Below are positions 1 through 6,374 of a stretch of 25,388 bases of DNA, in pieces. Each line of letters begins with the position of its first letter. The stretch's first letter is position 1. This DNA comes from an uncultured Ruminococcus sp. (GTDB taxonomy: Bacteria; Bacillota; Clostridia; Oscillospirales; Ruminococcaceae): the NCBI GenBank assembly GCA_937894495.1, contig CALCRR010000205.1, positions 1-25,388 of the forward strand, given 5' to 3'. The notes beneath the pieces were generated by a model. The model had not been told where the DNA came from. It saw only the letters and a program-made list of their open reading frames with translations, and did no database searches. The translations under genes and the position numbers were made by a program.

Positions 1-12
1 TTGTACTTGACA

Positions 13-252
13 ATGGGCAGACCTAAAGCTGAAATTCCAAGACAAAAACAACTGAATCTCAGAGTCACGGATTTTGAGTTTGAAAAAATTTCTAAAATCG
101 CGCAGAAAAAAAATATCACAAAGACTGAAGCAATTTTGCAGGGAATTGATGTGTTGATTCATTACAAACCGAAAAGAATTGCAAAGCGCAGCGTAAAAGA
201 AATTTTGAGAGAACGCGGCGTTGATGTCAGCGATTTAGAAAAAATTATTTGA
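13..252 (+). CDS. Small ribbon-helix-helix-like DNA-binding protein
   Basis: A 79-residue protein if it starts at ATG 13; a TTG at position 1 is in frame but may be only the window edge. The N-terminus is basic (MGRPKAE...), followed by a beta-strand-like stretch (LNLRV) and two helices (EFEKISKIAQ; KTEAILQGIDVLI). That order fits ribbon-helix-helix/CopG-type regulators, which use a short strand to bind DNA as dimers. The C-terminal part is basic and then acidic. Base composition is clearly more AT-rich than the genes after position 340. Such proteins are common on plasmids and in antitoxin or mobilization loci, but no toxin partner is visible. The fold assignment is inferred from pattern only. 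Confidence 0.5.
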   Translation: MGRPKAEIPRQKQLNLRVTDFEFEKISKIAQKKNITKTEAILQGIDVLIHYKPKRIAKRSVKEILRERGVDVSDLEKII

Positions 253-335
253 ATCCTGCTTTAGAATATGGATTAATTAGAATGACAAATCCTGATAAAC
301 CAACAAGCAAAAGTCAAATGTATTATAAATTATAG
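249..335 (+). pseudogene. C-terminal remnant resembling AlbA_2/Fic-type protein tail
   Basis: Reading from TTG 249 to the TAG at 333-335 gives 28 codons, with a segment EYGLIRMTNPDKPTSK followed by a short aromatic/basic end. This pattern (GLIxMTxPDKPxS...) is familiar from the winged-helix C-terminus of AlbA_2-type ATP-binding proteins and some Fic proteins. No start codon with a ribosome site precedes it, and the rest of such a gene (300 or more codons) is absent because the frame runs back into the small regulator. It is therefore best read as a gene remnant left by recombination, or as a sign that the left edge of the window is spliced. Recognition is from memory of the motif only. Confidence 0.35.
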
Positions 336-517
336 TTATTGTAATAATTATCCTGCCCTGCAAAGGTCTCGTCTATAGAGTGCATTGAAAGGTCTCCGCC
401 GCCGCTATGGTCCTCGCCTGCAATGCGGCTGAACTCTCTCAGCTGCTGCTCATACTGCCGGGCATAGGGGTCGTTGGCGTCGGTGTTTCTGCCGCCGTTA
501 TTTATGTTTTTGTTCAT
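323..517 (-). CDS. Small hydrophilic protein, function unknown
   Basis: A 64-residue protein starting at ATG 517. The upstream in-frame ATG at 556 is unlikely, because AAGGAG lies 8-9 bases before 517 on the minus strand. The protein is rich in Asn, Asp, Gln, Gly and Tyr, with a central acidic, amphipathic stretch (YARQYEQQLREFSRIAGED) and an Asn/Tyr-rich tail. There is no membrane segment or signal peptide. It has its own near-perfect minus-strand promoter (562-590), so it may be well expressed despite its size. I recognise no family. The last codons lie in AT-rich sequence overlapping the upstream remnant, so the C-terminus may be affected by a junction near 335. Confidence 0.55.
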   Translation of the reverse strand: MNKNINNGGRNTDANDPYARQYEQQLREFSRIAGEDHSGGGDLSMHSIDETFAGQDNYYNNYNL

Positions 518-561
518 TTGAAGTTCTCCTTGATCAATAGGGTGTATGTTACACAAATATC

Positions 562-590
562 ATTATATAATAGTTTCACGCCCTTGTCAA
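562..590 (-). promoter_or_regulatory. Consensus sigma-A promoter for the small protein
   Basis: On the minus strand TTGACA (590-585) is followed after 17 bases by TATAAT (567-562), a full match to both hexamers. It sits 45 bases upstream of the ATG at 517. Confidence 0.75.
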
Positions 591-685
591 ACCGATTTAC
601 GACGTTTTCACCTGATTTTCACCCTTTTTCATTTATTCGTCAAAAAGTAACGGGATTTAGTGCAAGAATATATAAAAAATTGTTG

Positions 686-714
686 TTGACAAAACAGGGC
701 AGAAGTGTTAAAAT
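686..714 (+). promoter_or_regulatory. Promoter of the glycosyltransferase/ABC export operon
   Basis: TTGACA at 686-691, a 17-base spacer, and TAAAAT at 709-714 with an extended -10 TG at 706-707. It lies about 87 bases ahead of the GTG start at 801 and drives the three-gene polysaccharide operon. Confidence 0.7.
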
Positions 715-800
715 GATTAAGATTGAGGTAATATGCCTTAATAAGCCGTTTCACGGGCTTTACCTGTAATATTTTGTTTATGCAGAAGGTGGTGTGCGCT

Positions 801-1646
801 GTGAGCGAAAAAATAATAAAGGGCGTCAGCCTTCCTGCCTACAGCGTGCTAATGTCCGTTTACGCAGGCGAAAAGGCAGAGTTTTTTAAGCAGAGCGTTG
901 ACAGTATGCTGGCTCAGACCTATCCTACCGACGATTTCGTGCTGGTCTGCGACGGTGAGCTTACTGAGGAGCTTGACGAGCTGGTGGCTCATTATGAGGA
1001 GAATTACAGCTTTTTCCATGTGCTCAGGCTTGAAGAAAAGCTGGGCACGGGGGGCTGTGCCAACGAGGGCTTGAAGCTTTGCAAAAACGAGTATATCGTT
1101 AAGATGGACTCTGACGACATAGCCCTGCCTGAAAGGTGCGAGACCTCACTTTACTGCATGGCTAAAAAGCCCGATACCGACATTCTCGGGGCTTATATCG
1201 AGGAGTTTGACAGCGTCAGCGGCGAGTATATCGCCACCAAAAAAACTCCCCTGACCCATAAAGAGATAATGAAATATGCCAGAAGAAGAAACCCCTTCAA
1301 CAACCAGACTCTTGTCTATAAAAAGTCTGCGGTGGAGAAAACAGGGGGCTACTCCGACGTAAAGCGCTGTGAGGACTACGACTTTGTGGTGAGAATGCTG
1401 GCAGGGGGCGCCAAGGGCAGAAATATCGGCAAGGTGCTTGTGAGGTACCGTGTCACCGAGGGCAACTATGAAAGGCGCAAAAACTGGGCTAATACCAAGT
1501 CCTTTATAGCCGTCAGGTGGAGGATACACAAAATGGGATTTTCTTCACTGATAGATTTTCTTGTGCCCACCGCTTTGCAGCTTATCATATTCATAATGCC
1601 CTCAAAGCTCACGGGCAAAATATATAAAAAATTACTGAGAAAGTAA
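801..1646 (+). CDS. Family 2 glycosyltransferase
   Basis: Transfers a sugar from a nucleotide-sugar donor to a growing surface glycan on the cytoplasmic face. I chose GTG 801 (281 residues) over ATG 774 or 780 because AAGGTGG sits 8 bases before it. The GT-A fold signs are an N-terminal YSVLMSVY strand, the metal-binding D103-S-D105-D106 motif, and the acceptor-site ED pair at 191-192 in CEDYDF. Near the C-terminus a hydrophobic helix (LVPTALQLIIFIMP) and a basic tail suggest membrane attachment. It is followed after 60 bases by an ABC-2 permease and then its ATPase, so it most likely helps build the polymer they export. Donor and acceptor sugars cannot be told from the sequence. Confidence 0.85.
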   Translation: MSEKIIKGVSLPAYSVLMSVYAGEKAEFFKQSVDSMLAQTYPTDDFVLVCDGELTEELDELVAHYEENYSFFHVLRLEEKLGTGGCANEGLKLCKNEYIVKMDSDDIALPERCETSLYCMAKKPDTDILGAYIEEFDSVSGEYIATKKTPLTHKEIMKYARRRNPFNNQTLVYKKSAVEKTGGYSDVKRCEDYDFVVRMLAGGAKGRNIGKVLVRYRVTEGNYERRKNWANTKSFIAVRWRIHKMGFSSLIDFLVPTALQLIIFIMPSKLTGKIYKKLLRK

Positions 1647-1655
1647 GAGGCAGCT

Positions 1656-1686
1656 TCTTACATCTTACCTCTTATTTCTTACATCT
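1656..1686 (+). repeat. Tandem 7-bp repeat, 4.4 copies (TCTTACN)
   Basis: Units TCTTACA, TCTTACC, TCTTATT, TCTTACA and a partial TCT run head to tail just after the glycosyltransferase stop. The same 7-bp unit occurs again at 17536-17566. Confidence 0.8.
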
Positions 1687-1706
1687 GAAAAAGGGAGCTG
1701 GTCAAA

Positions 1707-2555
1707 ATTAGCAGTTCAAAAACCAAGGAAGATATAGGACTCGTTCAGATAATCAAAGAGCATAAGGGCAAGGGCAAACAGCTTATGCTTTTGTCTGTCA
1801 ACGAGCTGAAAAAGAAGTATAAGGGCTCGGCTCTGGGCTCGGCATGGGCTGTTATAAAGCCTACCTTCACACTGTTCATACTCTGGTTCGCCTTTGAGAT
1901 AGGCATAAGGGGCAGCGGCAATGTGGAGTTCCTTAAAATGAAGATACCGAGATTTGAGTATATGCTCTCAGGCTATGTGCCCTGGTTCTTCATATCCGAG
2001 ATGATAGTGGGGGGCTCACGCTCCATAAGAAACAACAAGCAGTTCGTCACAAAGCTGTCCTTCCCCGTTTCAAACATAATGACATTTACATCACTGGCGT
2101 CGCTGTATGTTCACCTTATGCTGTGCGTGATAATGTATATAGTGCTTTGGTGCAGGGGCTTCGGACCCAGTATTTATAATCTGCAGTTTTTCTACTACTG
2201 CGGCATGATGTATCTGTTTTATCTGGTGCTCTCATGGGCAACAGCTCCCCTCAGCGCATTCAGCAAGGATTTTGAAAACCTGGTAAACTCTATAATCACA
2301 GGACTTTTCTGGCTGTCAGGCGTTTTCTGGAGCACCTATAACGTTGAAAATCCCACCATAAAGACCGTTATGTATTTTAACCCCGTGAACTATTTTGTAA
2401 ACGGCTACAGAAAGTGCTTTATAAGCCACACGTTTATTTTTGACCACAACTTTACCACCGAAACGGTAGTGTTCTACGCCGAGTTCATCGGCATGATATT
2501 TGTAGGCGCACATTTCTACAAAAAGTTCAGAAAGATACTGCCTGACGTACTGTAA
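1707..2555 (+). CDS. ABC-2 type polysaccharide export permease (Wzm/TagG-like)
   Basis: Membrane half of an ABC exporter for surface polysaccharide or teichoic acid. The first ATG in frame is 1785 (256 residues), but coding-like sequence runs upstream to an ATT at 1707. That ATT has GGGAG nine bases before it, while the ATG has no ribosome site. ATT 1707 would give 282 residues. The family's usual amphipathic lead-in (LLSVNELKKKYKGSALGSAW) precedes about six membrane helices: strong hydrophobic runs after IKPTFTLFILWF, at MTFTSLASLYVHLMLCVIMY, FFYYCGMMYLFYLVLSW, IITGLFWLSGVFW and ETVVFYAEFIGMIFVGA. It lies 24 bases before its ATPase. ATT initiation is an inference; a substitution or sequencing error from ATG is equally possible. 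Confidence 0.85.
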   Translation: MSSSKTKEDIGLVQIIKEHKGKGKQLMLLSVNELKKKYKGSALGSAWAVIKPTFTLFILWFAFEIGIRGSGNVEFLKMKIPRFEYMLSGYVPWFFISEMIVGGSRSIRNNKQFVTKLSFPVSNIMTFTSLASLYVHLMLCVIMYIVLWCRGFGPSIYNLQFFYYCGMMYLFYLVLSWATAPLSAFSKDFENLVNSIITGLFWLSGVFWSTYNVENPTIKTVMYFNPVNYFVNGYRKCFISHTFIFDHNFTTETVVFYAEFIGMIFVGAHFYKKFRKILPDVL

Positions 2556-2579
2556 GGCTTGCAGGAGGATAATTTATAA

Positions 2580-3311
2580 ATGGAAAACCAGCCTATTATA
2601 GAATTTAATGACGTTAAAAAGGAGTATCTGCTCTATAAAAACGAAAAGCAGCGCTTCAGGGCTATTTTCACCAGAAATAAGGGCATAAAAAGGCACAGCG
2701 CCCTGAAAGGCATAAGCTTTAAGATATACCCCGGTGAGTCGGTGGGCATAATCGGCAAAAACGGCGCAGGCAAATCCACCATTCTTAAAATGATTACAGG
2801 GGTCTGCTTCCCCACCGAGGGTGATATCACCGTAAAGGGCAAGGTGGCTGCTTTGCTGGAGCTTACCGCAGGCTTCTCGGCTGATATGACGGGTACTGAG
2901 AATATCTACTTAAAATGCTATCTTCTGGGACTGAGCGATGACGAGATTAAGGAGATCGAGCCCGATATCGTTGAGTTTGCAGACCTGGGGGAGTATATCG
3001 ACCAGCCTGTAAGGACCTATTCAAGCGGTATGAAAATGAGACTGGGCTTTGCTATAAACATCAACATCAAGCCTGATATACTGGTGGTCGATGAAGCCCT
3101 CAGCGTGGGCGACTCAGAGTTCCAGCAGAAGTGCCGCAGCAGGATAGATGACCTTATAAAGTCGGGGGTCACGGTGCTTTTCGTCTCCCACTCAAAGGCT
3201 GCGGTGTCTGAGACCTGCACCAGAGCTATATTCCTGAAAGACGGCAAGATAAAGGTAGACGGCACTGTTGAAGAGGCTTTTGAAGCCTATGGCAGCAAGG
3301 CGAAAAAATAA
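2580..3311 (+). CDS. ABC transporter ATPase for polysaccharide export (Wzt/TagH-like)
   Basis: Powers export through the preceding permease. It starts at ATG 2580 behind GGAGGA. Walker A is G59-KNGAGK-ST67, the signature is YSSGM at 147-151, and Walker B ends D171-E172 in ILVVDEALSVGD. The ALSVGD after Walker B and the TGTENIYL stretch before the signature are typical of the Wzt/TagH/RfbB subfamily rather than importers. At 243 residues it lacks the extra C-terminal carbohydrate-binding domain of long Wzt proteins, so substrate choice probably lies with the permease or the polymer's lipid anchor. It is the last gene of the operon, with a terminator 12 bases after the stop. Confidence 0.9.
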   Translation: MENQPIIEFNDVKKEYLLYKNEKQRFRAIFTRNKGIKRHSALKGISFKIYPGESVGIIGKNGAGKSTILKMITGVCFPTEGDITVKGKVAALLELTAGFSADMTGTENIYLKCYLLGLSDDEIKEIEPDIVEFADLGEYIDQPVRTYSSGMKMRLGFAININIKPDILVVDEALSVGDSEFQQKCRSRIDDLIKSGVTVLFVSHSKAAVSETCTRAIFLKDGKIKVDGTVEEAFEAYGSKAKK

Positions 3312-3322
3312 AGAGATCTTAA

Positions 3323-3352
3323 AAACAGGCAGCGCTTGGTTGTCTGTTTTTT
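3323..3352 (+). terminator. Rho-independent terminator after the export operon
   Basis: AAACAGGCA (3323-3331) pairs with TGTCTGTTT (3341-3349, one G-T pair) around a 9-base loop. T's continue to 3352. Confidence 0.75.
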
Positions 3353-3363
3353 GCATAATTTGC

Positions 3364-3543
3364 TTTAGGCAACACCGCACAACCACCGGCTAACGCCTTT
3401 GCACGTCATCTGCTTGCATATTTTCCGTCATAATACACAAAGTTTCCTTGACTTGCGCCAGCAAGCCTGCGTCAACTTTATGTATTCTGACGAAAAATCT
3501 GACTGCGCATCTGACGCACAATGGTTGTGCGGTATTTCCTTTA
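3364..3543. mobile_element. MITE-like palindromic element with TTTA target duplication
   Basis: An 18-bp terminal repeat at 3368-3385 (GGCAACACCGCACAACCA) matches the reverse complement of 3522-3539 at 16 of 18 positions. The element is 172 bp and is flanked on both sides by TTTA (3364-3367 and 3540-3543). Inner arms also pair: 3421-3444 against about 3474-3495 (TTTTCCGTCA... against ...TGACGAAAA). The whole can fold into one long imperfect hairpin. It encodes no credible protein. Terminal repeats, target duplication and small size fit a non-autonomous miniature transposable element. The parent transposase is not in the window. Confidence 0.7.
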
Positions 3544-3549
3544 TTTTGA

Positions 3550-3646
3550 ATTGTGCATAATGTAGAATTTAAGGGCAAAATATTACGGTCAGCTATCAAA
3601 TATCACAAAAGAATTGTTACAGAAAAGCTACAAATTATTGCACAAT
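3550..3646. repeat. Spaced inverted repeat ATTGTGCATAAT / ATTATTGCACAAT
   Basis: ATTGTGCATAAT at 3550-3561 is complementary to 3634-3646, with one extra base in the right arm. The spacing is about 70 bases of AT-rich sequence between the MITE-like element and the next promoter. Apart from this I see nothing in 3544-3668. Confidence 0.4.
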
Positions 3647-3668
3647 ATGTACAGTTGGCATAAAAAAC

Positions 3669-3697
3669 TTGACTTTTGTCGGAATAATTGTTAATAT
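3669..3697 (+). promoter_or_regulatory. Promoter of the DivIVA-like/pseudokinase genes
   Basis: TTGACT at 3669-3674, a 17-base spacer, and TAATAT at 3692-3697. The transcript would have a leader of about 60 bases before ATG 3762. Confidence 0.65.
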
Positions 3698-3761
3698 AAA
3701 TTGGAGTGTTATGAACACATCTACAGGTATTTTCAGCTTACTTATGTGAGGAGGATCGTTT

Positions 3762-4100
3762 ATGTACGGCGTTAAGGACCTGCCCGTTGAGATGTCAAAC
3801 TTCCGTGAGGTAAAGGGCAGCGGATATGAAGTATCTGACGTTATCAAGCAGATACAGCTTATGATGAAGGAGTATAAGGCTCTTGAAGAGGCGTGGCAGT
3901 TAAAGACCTGGAACAAGGAGTATACCAAGCCCGAGCCTTTCAGAAGGGTGCGCCTTCGTGCTGCCAGAACAACAGGCTATGCCGTAGAGGACGTGAAAAA
4001 ATACCTCCAGACACTTGAGGAAAAGATAGTTTATATGAGAGCCAAGCTCGATGTGGTGAGAGATCAGAAAAACTGGAACCAGGAGTGGCAGGATAATTAA
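3762..4100 (+). CDS. Small protein with two DivIVA-like GYxVxDV repeats
   Basis: A 112-residue soluble protein behind GAGGAGG. It is built from an internal duplication. Repeat 1 has F14-REV, GYEVSDV at 21-27, a long helix, and WNKEY at 50-54. Repeat 2 has F60-RRV, GYAVEDV at 72-78, a long helix, and WNQEW at 105-109. An F..V, then GYxVxxV, then coiled-helix order is the hallmark of the DivIVA/GpsB N-terminal membrane-curvature domain, but the usual long coiled-coil tail is missing and two copies in tandem is not the standard form. There is no signal or membrane segment. It precedes the pseudokinase receptor by 118 bases and shares its promoter, suggesting a joint envelope or division role. 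Function is inferred only. Confidence 0.6.
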   Translation: MYGVKDLPVEMSNFREVKGSGYEVSDVIKQIQLMMKEYKALEEAWQLKTWNKEYTKPEPFRRVRLRAARTTGYAVEDVKKYLQTLEEKIVYMRAKLDVVRDQKNWNQEWQDN

Positions 4101-4142
4101 GATCGTGTTTTTCTTTGAATAGGGGAGGATTTCAGCTTTGAT

Positions 4143-4182
4143 ACCGTAATGGCGTATATGAAAATATGGTGAGCGTTACGGT
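4143..4182 (+). repeat. Hairpin between the DivIVA-like and pseudokinase genes
   Basis: ACCGTAA (4143-4149) pairs perfectly with TTACGGT (4176-4182). There is no T-run, so it is not a normal terminator. It may act as an RNA processing or translation-coupling element ahead of the pseudokinase start at 4219. Confidence 0.4.
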
Positions 4183-4218
4183 GGGGCTGTTCAAGTTCAA
4201 AAGGTTAGGAGGTTCGGT

Positions 4219-6111
4219 ATGGAAGCAAGTGTTAAGCTTTGCATGGGCTGCATGAATGAGCTGGACGCTGACGGCAGGTGCCGTCATTGCGGCTACACAG
4301 ATGATATTCCCTATCTGCAGTCGTATTTAGCACCGAGAACTGTGCTGGACAACAGATATATAGTGGGCAAAATGCTGTCCTATAACGGCGAGGGCGCATC
4401 GTATATATGCTATGATACAGTGGGCAAATGCAAGTGCGTGTGCCGTGAGTATATGCCCGATACCCTCTGCGAAAGGGCGGCGGGTGAGCTCAATATCACC
4501 GTTAATTCAGACTGTCTTGCAAAGTATAAGACCTTTATGTCGGAATTTGCCGATATGAACAAGGTGCTTTCCAGAATGAGAAATCTGGGGCATATCGCCA
4601 CCGCTAAGGATATGTTCTTTGAAAATAACACTACCTATGTTATTTTAGAGTATGTTGAGGGCGTTTCGCTCAAAAAGTTTTTGCAGTCAAACACAGGCTT
4701 TCTGACCTGGGAGCAGGTGAAAAAGCTGTTTGTGCCGCTGTTTACAACTATAAATATAATCCATAATTCGGGCATAATACACAGGGGAATATCCCCCGAG
4801 AATATAATAGTCACCACCGACGGGGAGCTGAAGCTCACAGGCTTCTGCATAAGCTCGGTCAGGACCTCTGACACGGGACTGCTGCCCGAGTTCTATTCGG
4901 GCTATACCGCACCTGAGCAGTATTCATCACTGCAGTGGCAGGGCACCTGGACGGACGTTTACGCAGTGGCTGCCGTTATCTACAGGATACTCACAGGCTG
5001 TATGCCGCTGGACGCCAATACCAGAATACACAATGATACGCTGGTGGAGGCTTCAAGGATAAATCCGAGGATACCCAGGCATATCTCCGATACCCTTTCA
5101 AAAGCTATGGCTGTCAGGGGCGAGGAAAGGATACAGACCATCACCGAGCTGGTGTCGGGTCTGTTCGAGAACCGCTCTAACCATGTTGAGCATGAAAAGG
5201 GTGCGACCCAGACCATACCCATTCAGCACGTGCCTAACCGCACCCAGAACAAAAAAAGCTCTGAAAAGCCCAAGAAAAAGGGCAGCAAGGCAGCGGCAGT
5301 GGTGGGCTGGTTCGTGCTGGCAGCTGTGCTGATATTTGCCTGCGTGCTGCTGATACAGCTGTTTTCAGTTCCCGATGAAAACGATAATTCTTCCGTTAAT
5401 CCGCTGGCTGATTATTCATATGATGATACTGACAGCGATGATGACGGCTATGTATACGGCACCACCGTGGGTACTCCTGCCACTACCACCACCGAAAACG
5501 GCTCGCCCTACGGTTACGGCGCTATAATGCCTAATATCGTGGGTATGGACTATGAAGAGGTTGAAAGACATCTTGGCAACGAGTTCACCCTGAGACCTAC
5601 CTACTATTACTCCGACGTGGAGGACAGGGGATATGTTAAGAGCCAGGGAATACCCGAGGGCACAGACTATGACCCCTCGCTGAAGGTGGAGCTGGAAATG
5701 GAGGTCTGCGCAGGACCGGCCACCATTCCCGTCCCCGATTATTCGGGCTATACCAAGAAGGAGTATCTGACCCTGCTGGACTCGCTGAATATCAAGTATA
5801 AGGTAGCTACCGAGAAGTCAAGCTGGGTAGAGGTGGACTATGTTATAAGGACCAGTATAAATGTGGGCAATTATATCAACGTTGAGAGCGGCGAGGTGCT
5901 TACGGTAACTATCTGCGACGGCAAGATAACCACTACCACCAAGGCGACCACCTCGGAGTCTGAGACCGAGACGGCTTCGGGCACAACGGCAGCCAACAAC
6001 TGGGGCACCACCACAGCAGCGGTCACAACTGCTGAGCCTGTCTATACCGAGCCTGCCTATACCGATGAAGCAGTTCCCGCAGACGACGGAAACGTTGAGG
6101 CTGCATATTGA
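4219..6111 (+). CDS. Zinc-ribbon/pseudokinase/TM/PASTA receptor protein
   Basis: A 630-residue protein starting behind AGGAGG. Order: zinc ribbon with C8/C11 and C21/C24; Ser/Thr-kinase-like domain ~46-317; a Lys/Ser linker; one membrane helix ~357-378; two PASTA-like repeats ~436-500 and ~501-572 outside the cell; a Thr/Glu-rich tail. This is the PknB/PrkC plan for sensing wall muropeptides or lipid II. The catalytic residues are changed: the beta-3 Lys is R76 (CVCREYMP), HRD is H188-R-G190, and DFG is G208-F-C210. The APE motif (YTAPEQY) and the N195 position are kept. It is therefore likely a pseudokinase scaffold rather than an enzyme. The tail after 572 (many Thr, TTTA and EPxYT repeats) may be glycosylated or wall-spanning. 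Confidence 0.85.
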   Translation: MEASVKLCMGCMNELDADGRCRHCGYTDDIPYLQSYLAPRTVLDNRYIVGKMLSYNGEGASYICYDTVGKCKCVCREYMPDTLCERAAGELNITVNSDCLAKYKTFMSEFADMNKVLSRMRNLGHIATAKDMFFENNTTYVILEYVEGVSLKKFLQSNTGFLTWEQVKKLFVPLFTTINIIHNSGIIHRGISPENIIVTTDGELKLTGFCISSVRTSDTGLLPEFYSGYTAPEQYSSLQWQGTWTDVYAVAAVIYRILTGCMPLDANTRIHNDTLVEASRINPRIPRHISDTLSKAMAVRGEERIQTITELVSGLFENRSNHVEHEKGATQTIPIQHVPNRTQNKKSSEKPKKKGSKAAAVVGWFVLAAVLIFACVLLIQLFSVPDENDNSSVNPLADYSYDDTDSDDDGYVYGTTVGTPATTTTENGSPYGYGAIMPNIVGMDYEEVERHLGNEFTLRPTYYYSDVEDRGYVKSQGIPEGTDYDPSLKVELEMEVCAGPATIPVPDYSGYTKKEYLTLLDSLNIKYKVATEKSSWVEVDYVIRTSINVGNYINVESGEVLTVTICDGKITTTTKATTSESETETASGTTAANNWGTTTAAVTTAEPVYTEPAYTDEAVPADDGNVEAAY

Positions 6112-6119
6112 TGTAAAAT

Positions 6120-6163
6120 AAGGGCAGCACAGCCGTTCATGGTGAGCGGCAGCTGCTGCCTTG
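6120..6163 (+). terminator. Weak hairpin after the pseudokinase gene
   Basis: AAGGGCAGC near 6120 pairs imperfectly (one bulge) with GCTGCTGCCTT near 6153-6163. No T-run follows, so this is a weak or processing-type 3' end. The rest of 6164-6260 is AT-rich with nothing else seen. Confidence 0.35.
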
Positions 6164-6263
6164 ATGATATGTCCCGAAAAGCTTGATAAATAATGAAAAA
6201 AGCTGTTTTGATAAAATAATGAATTTAATCTAAAGGGATTTTAAAATTTTAGAAATCGTTATC

Positions 6264-6299
6264 AAAGCCCTTGACAATTCGAGGGCTTTATGTTATCCT
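6264..6299 (+). promoter_or_regulatory. pfkA promoter overlapped by an 8-bp palindrome
   Basis: TTGACA (6271-6276), a 17-base spacer, and TATCCT (6294-6299) with an extended -10 TG at 6291-6292. AAAGCCCT (6264-6271) is the exact reverse complement of AGGGCTTT (6282-6289), so a symmetrical site straddles the -35 box and spacer. That is where a dimeric repressor could block polymerase. No regulator is named by the sequence. The hairpin has no T-run, so a terminator role for the upstream gene is less likely. Confidence 0.65.
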
Positions 6300-6374
6300 T
6301 ATATGTGGACAATTAGAAAATAAGGGGCGTTTTGTGTCAGATAGAGCGCTTCTTATAACTTTGGAGGTATATAT

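Noticed and set aside
407..769. Plus-strand frame of 120 codons upstream of the glycosyltransferase
   Set aside because: It overlaps the small minus-strand gene and two promoters, has mixed composition and no ribosome site.
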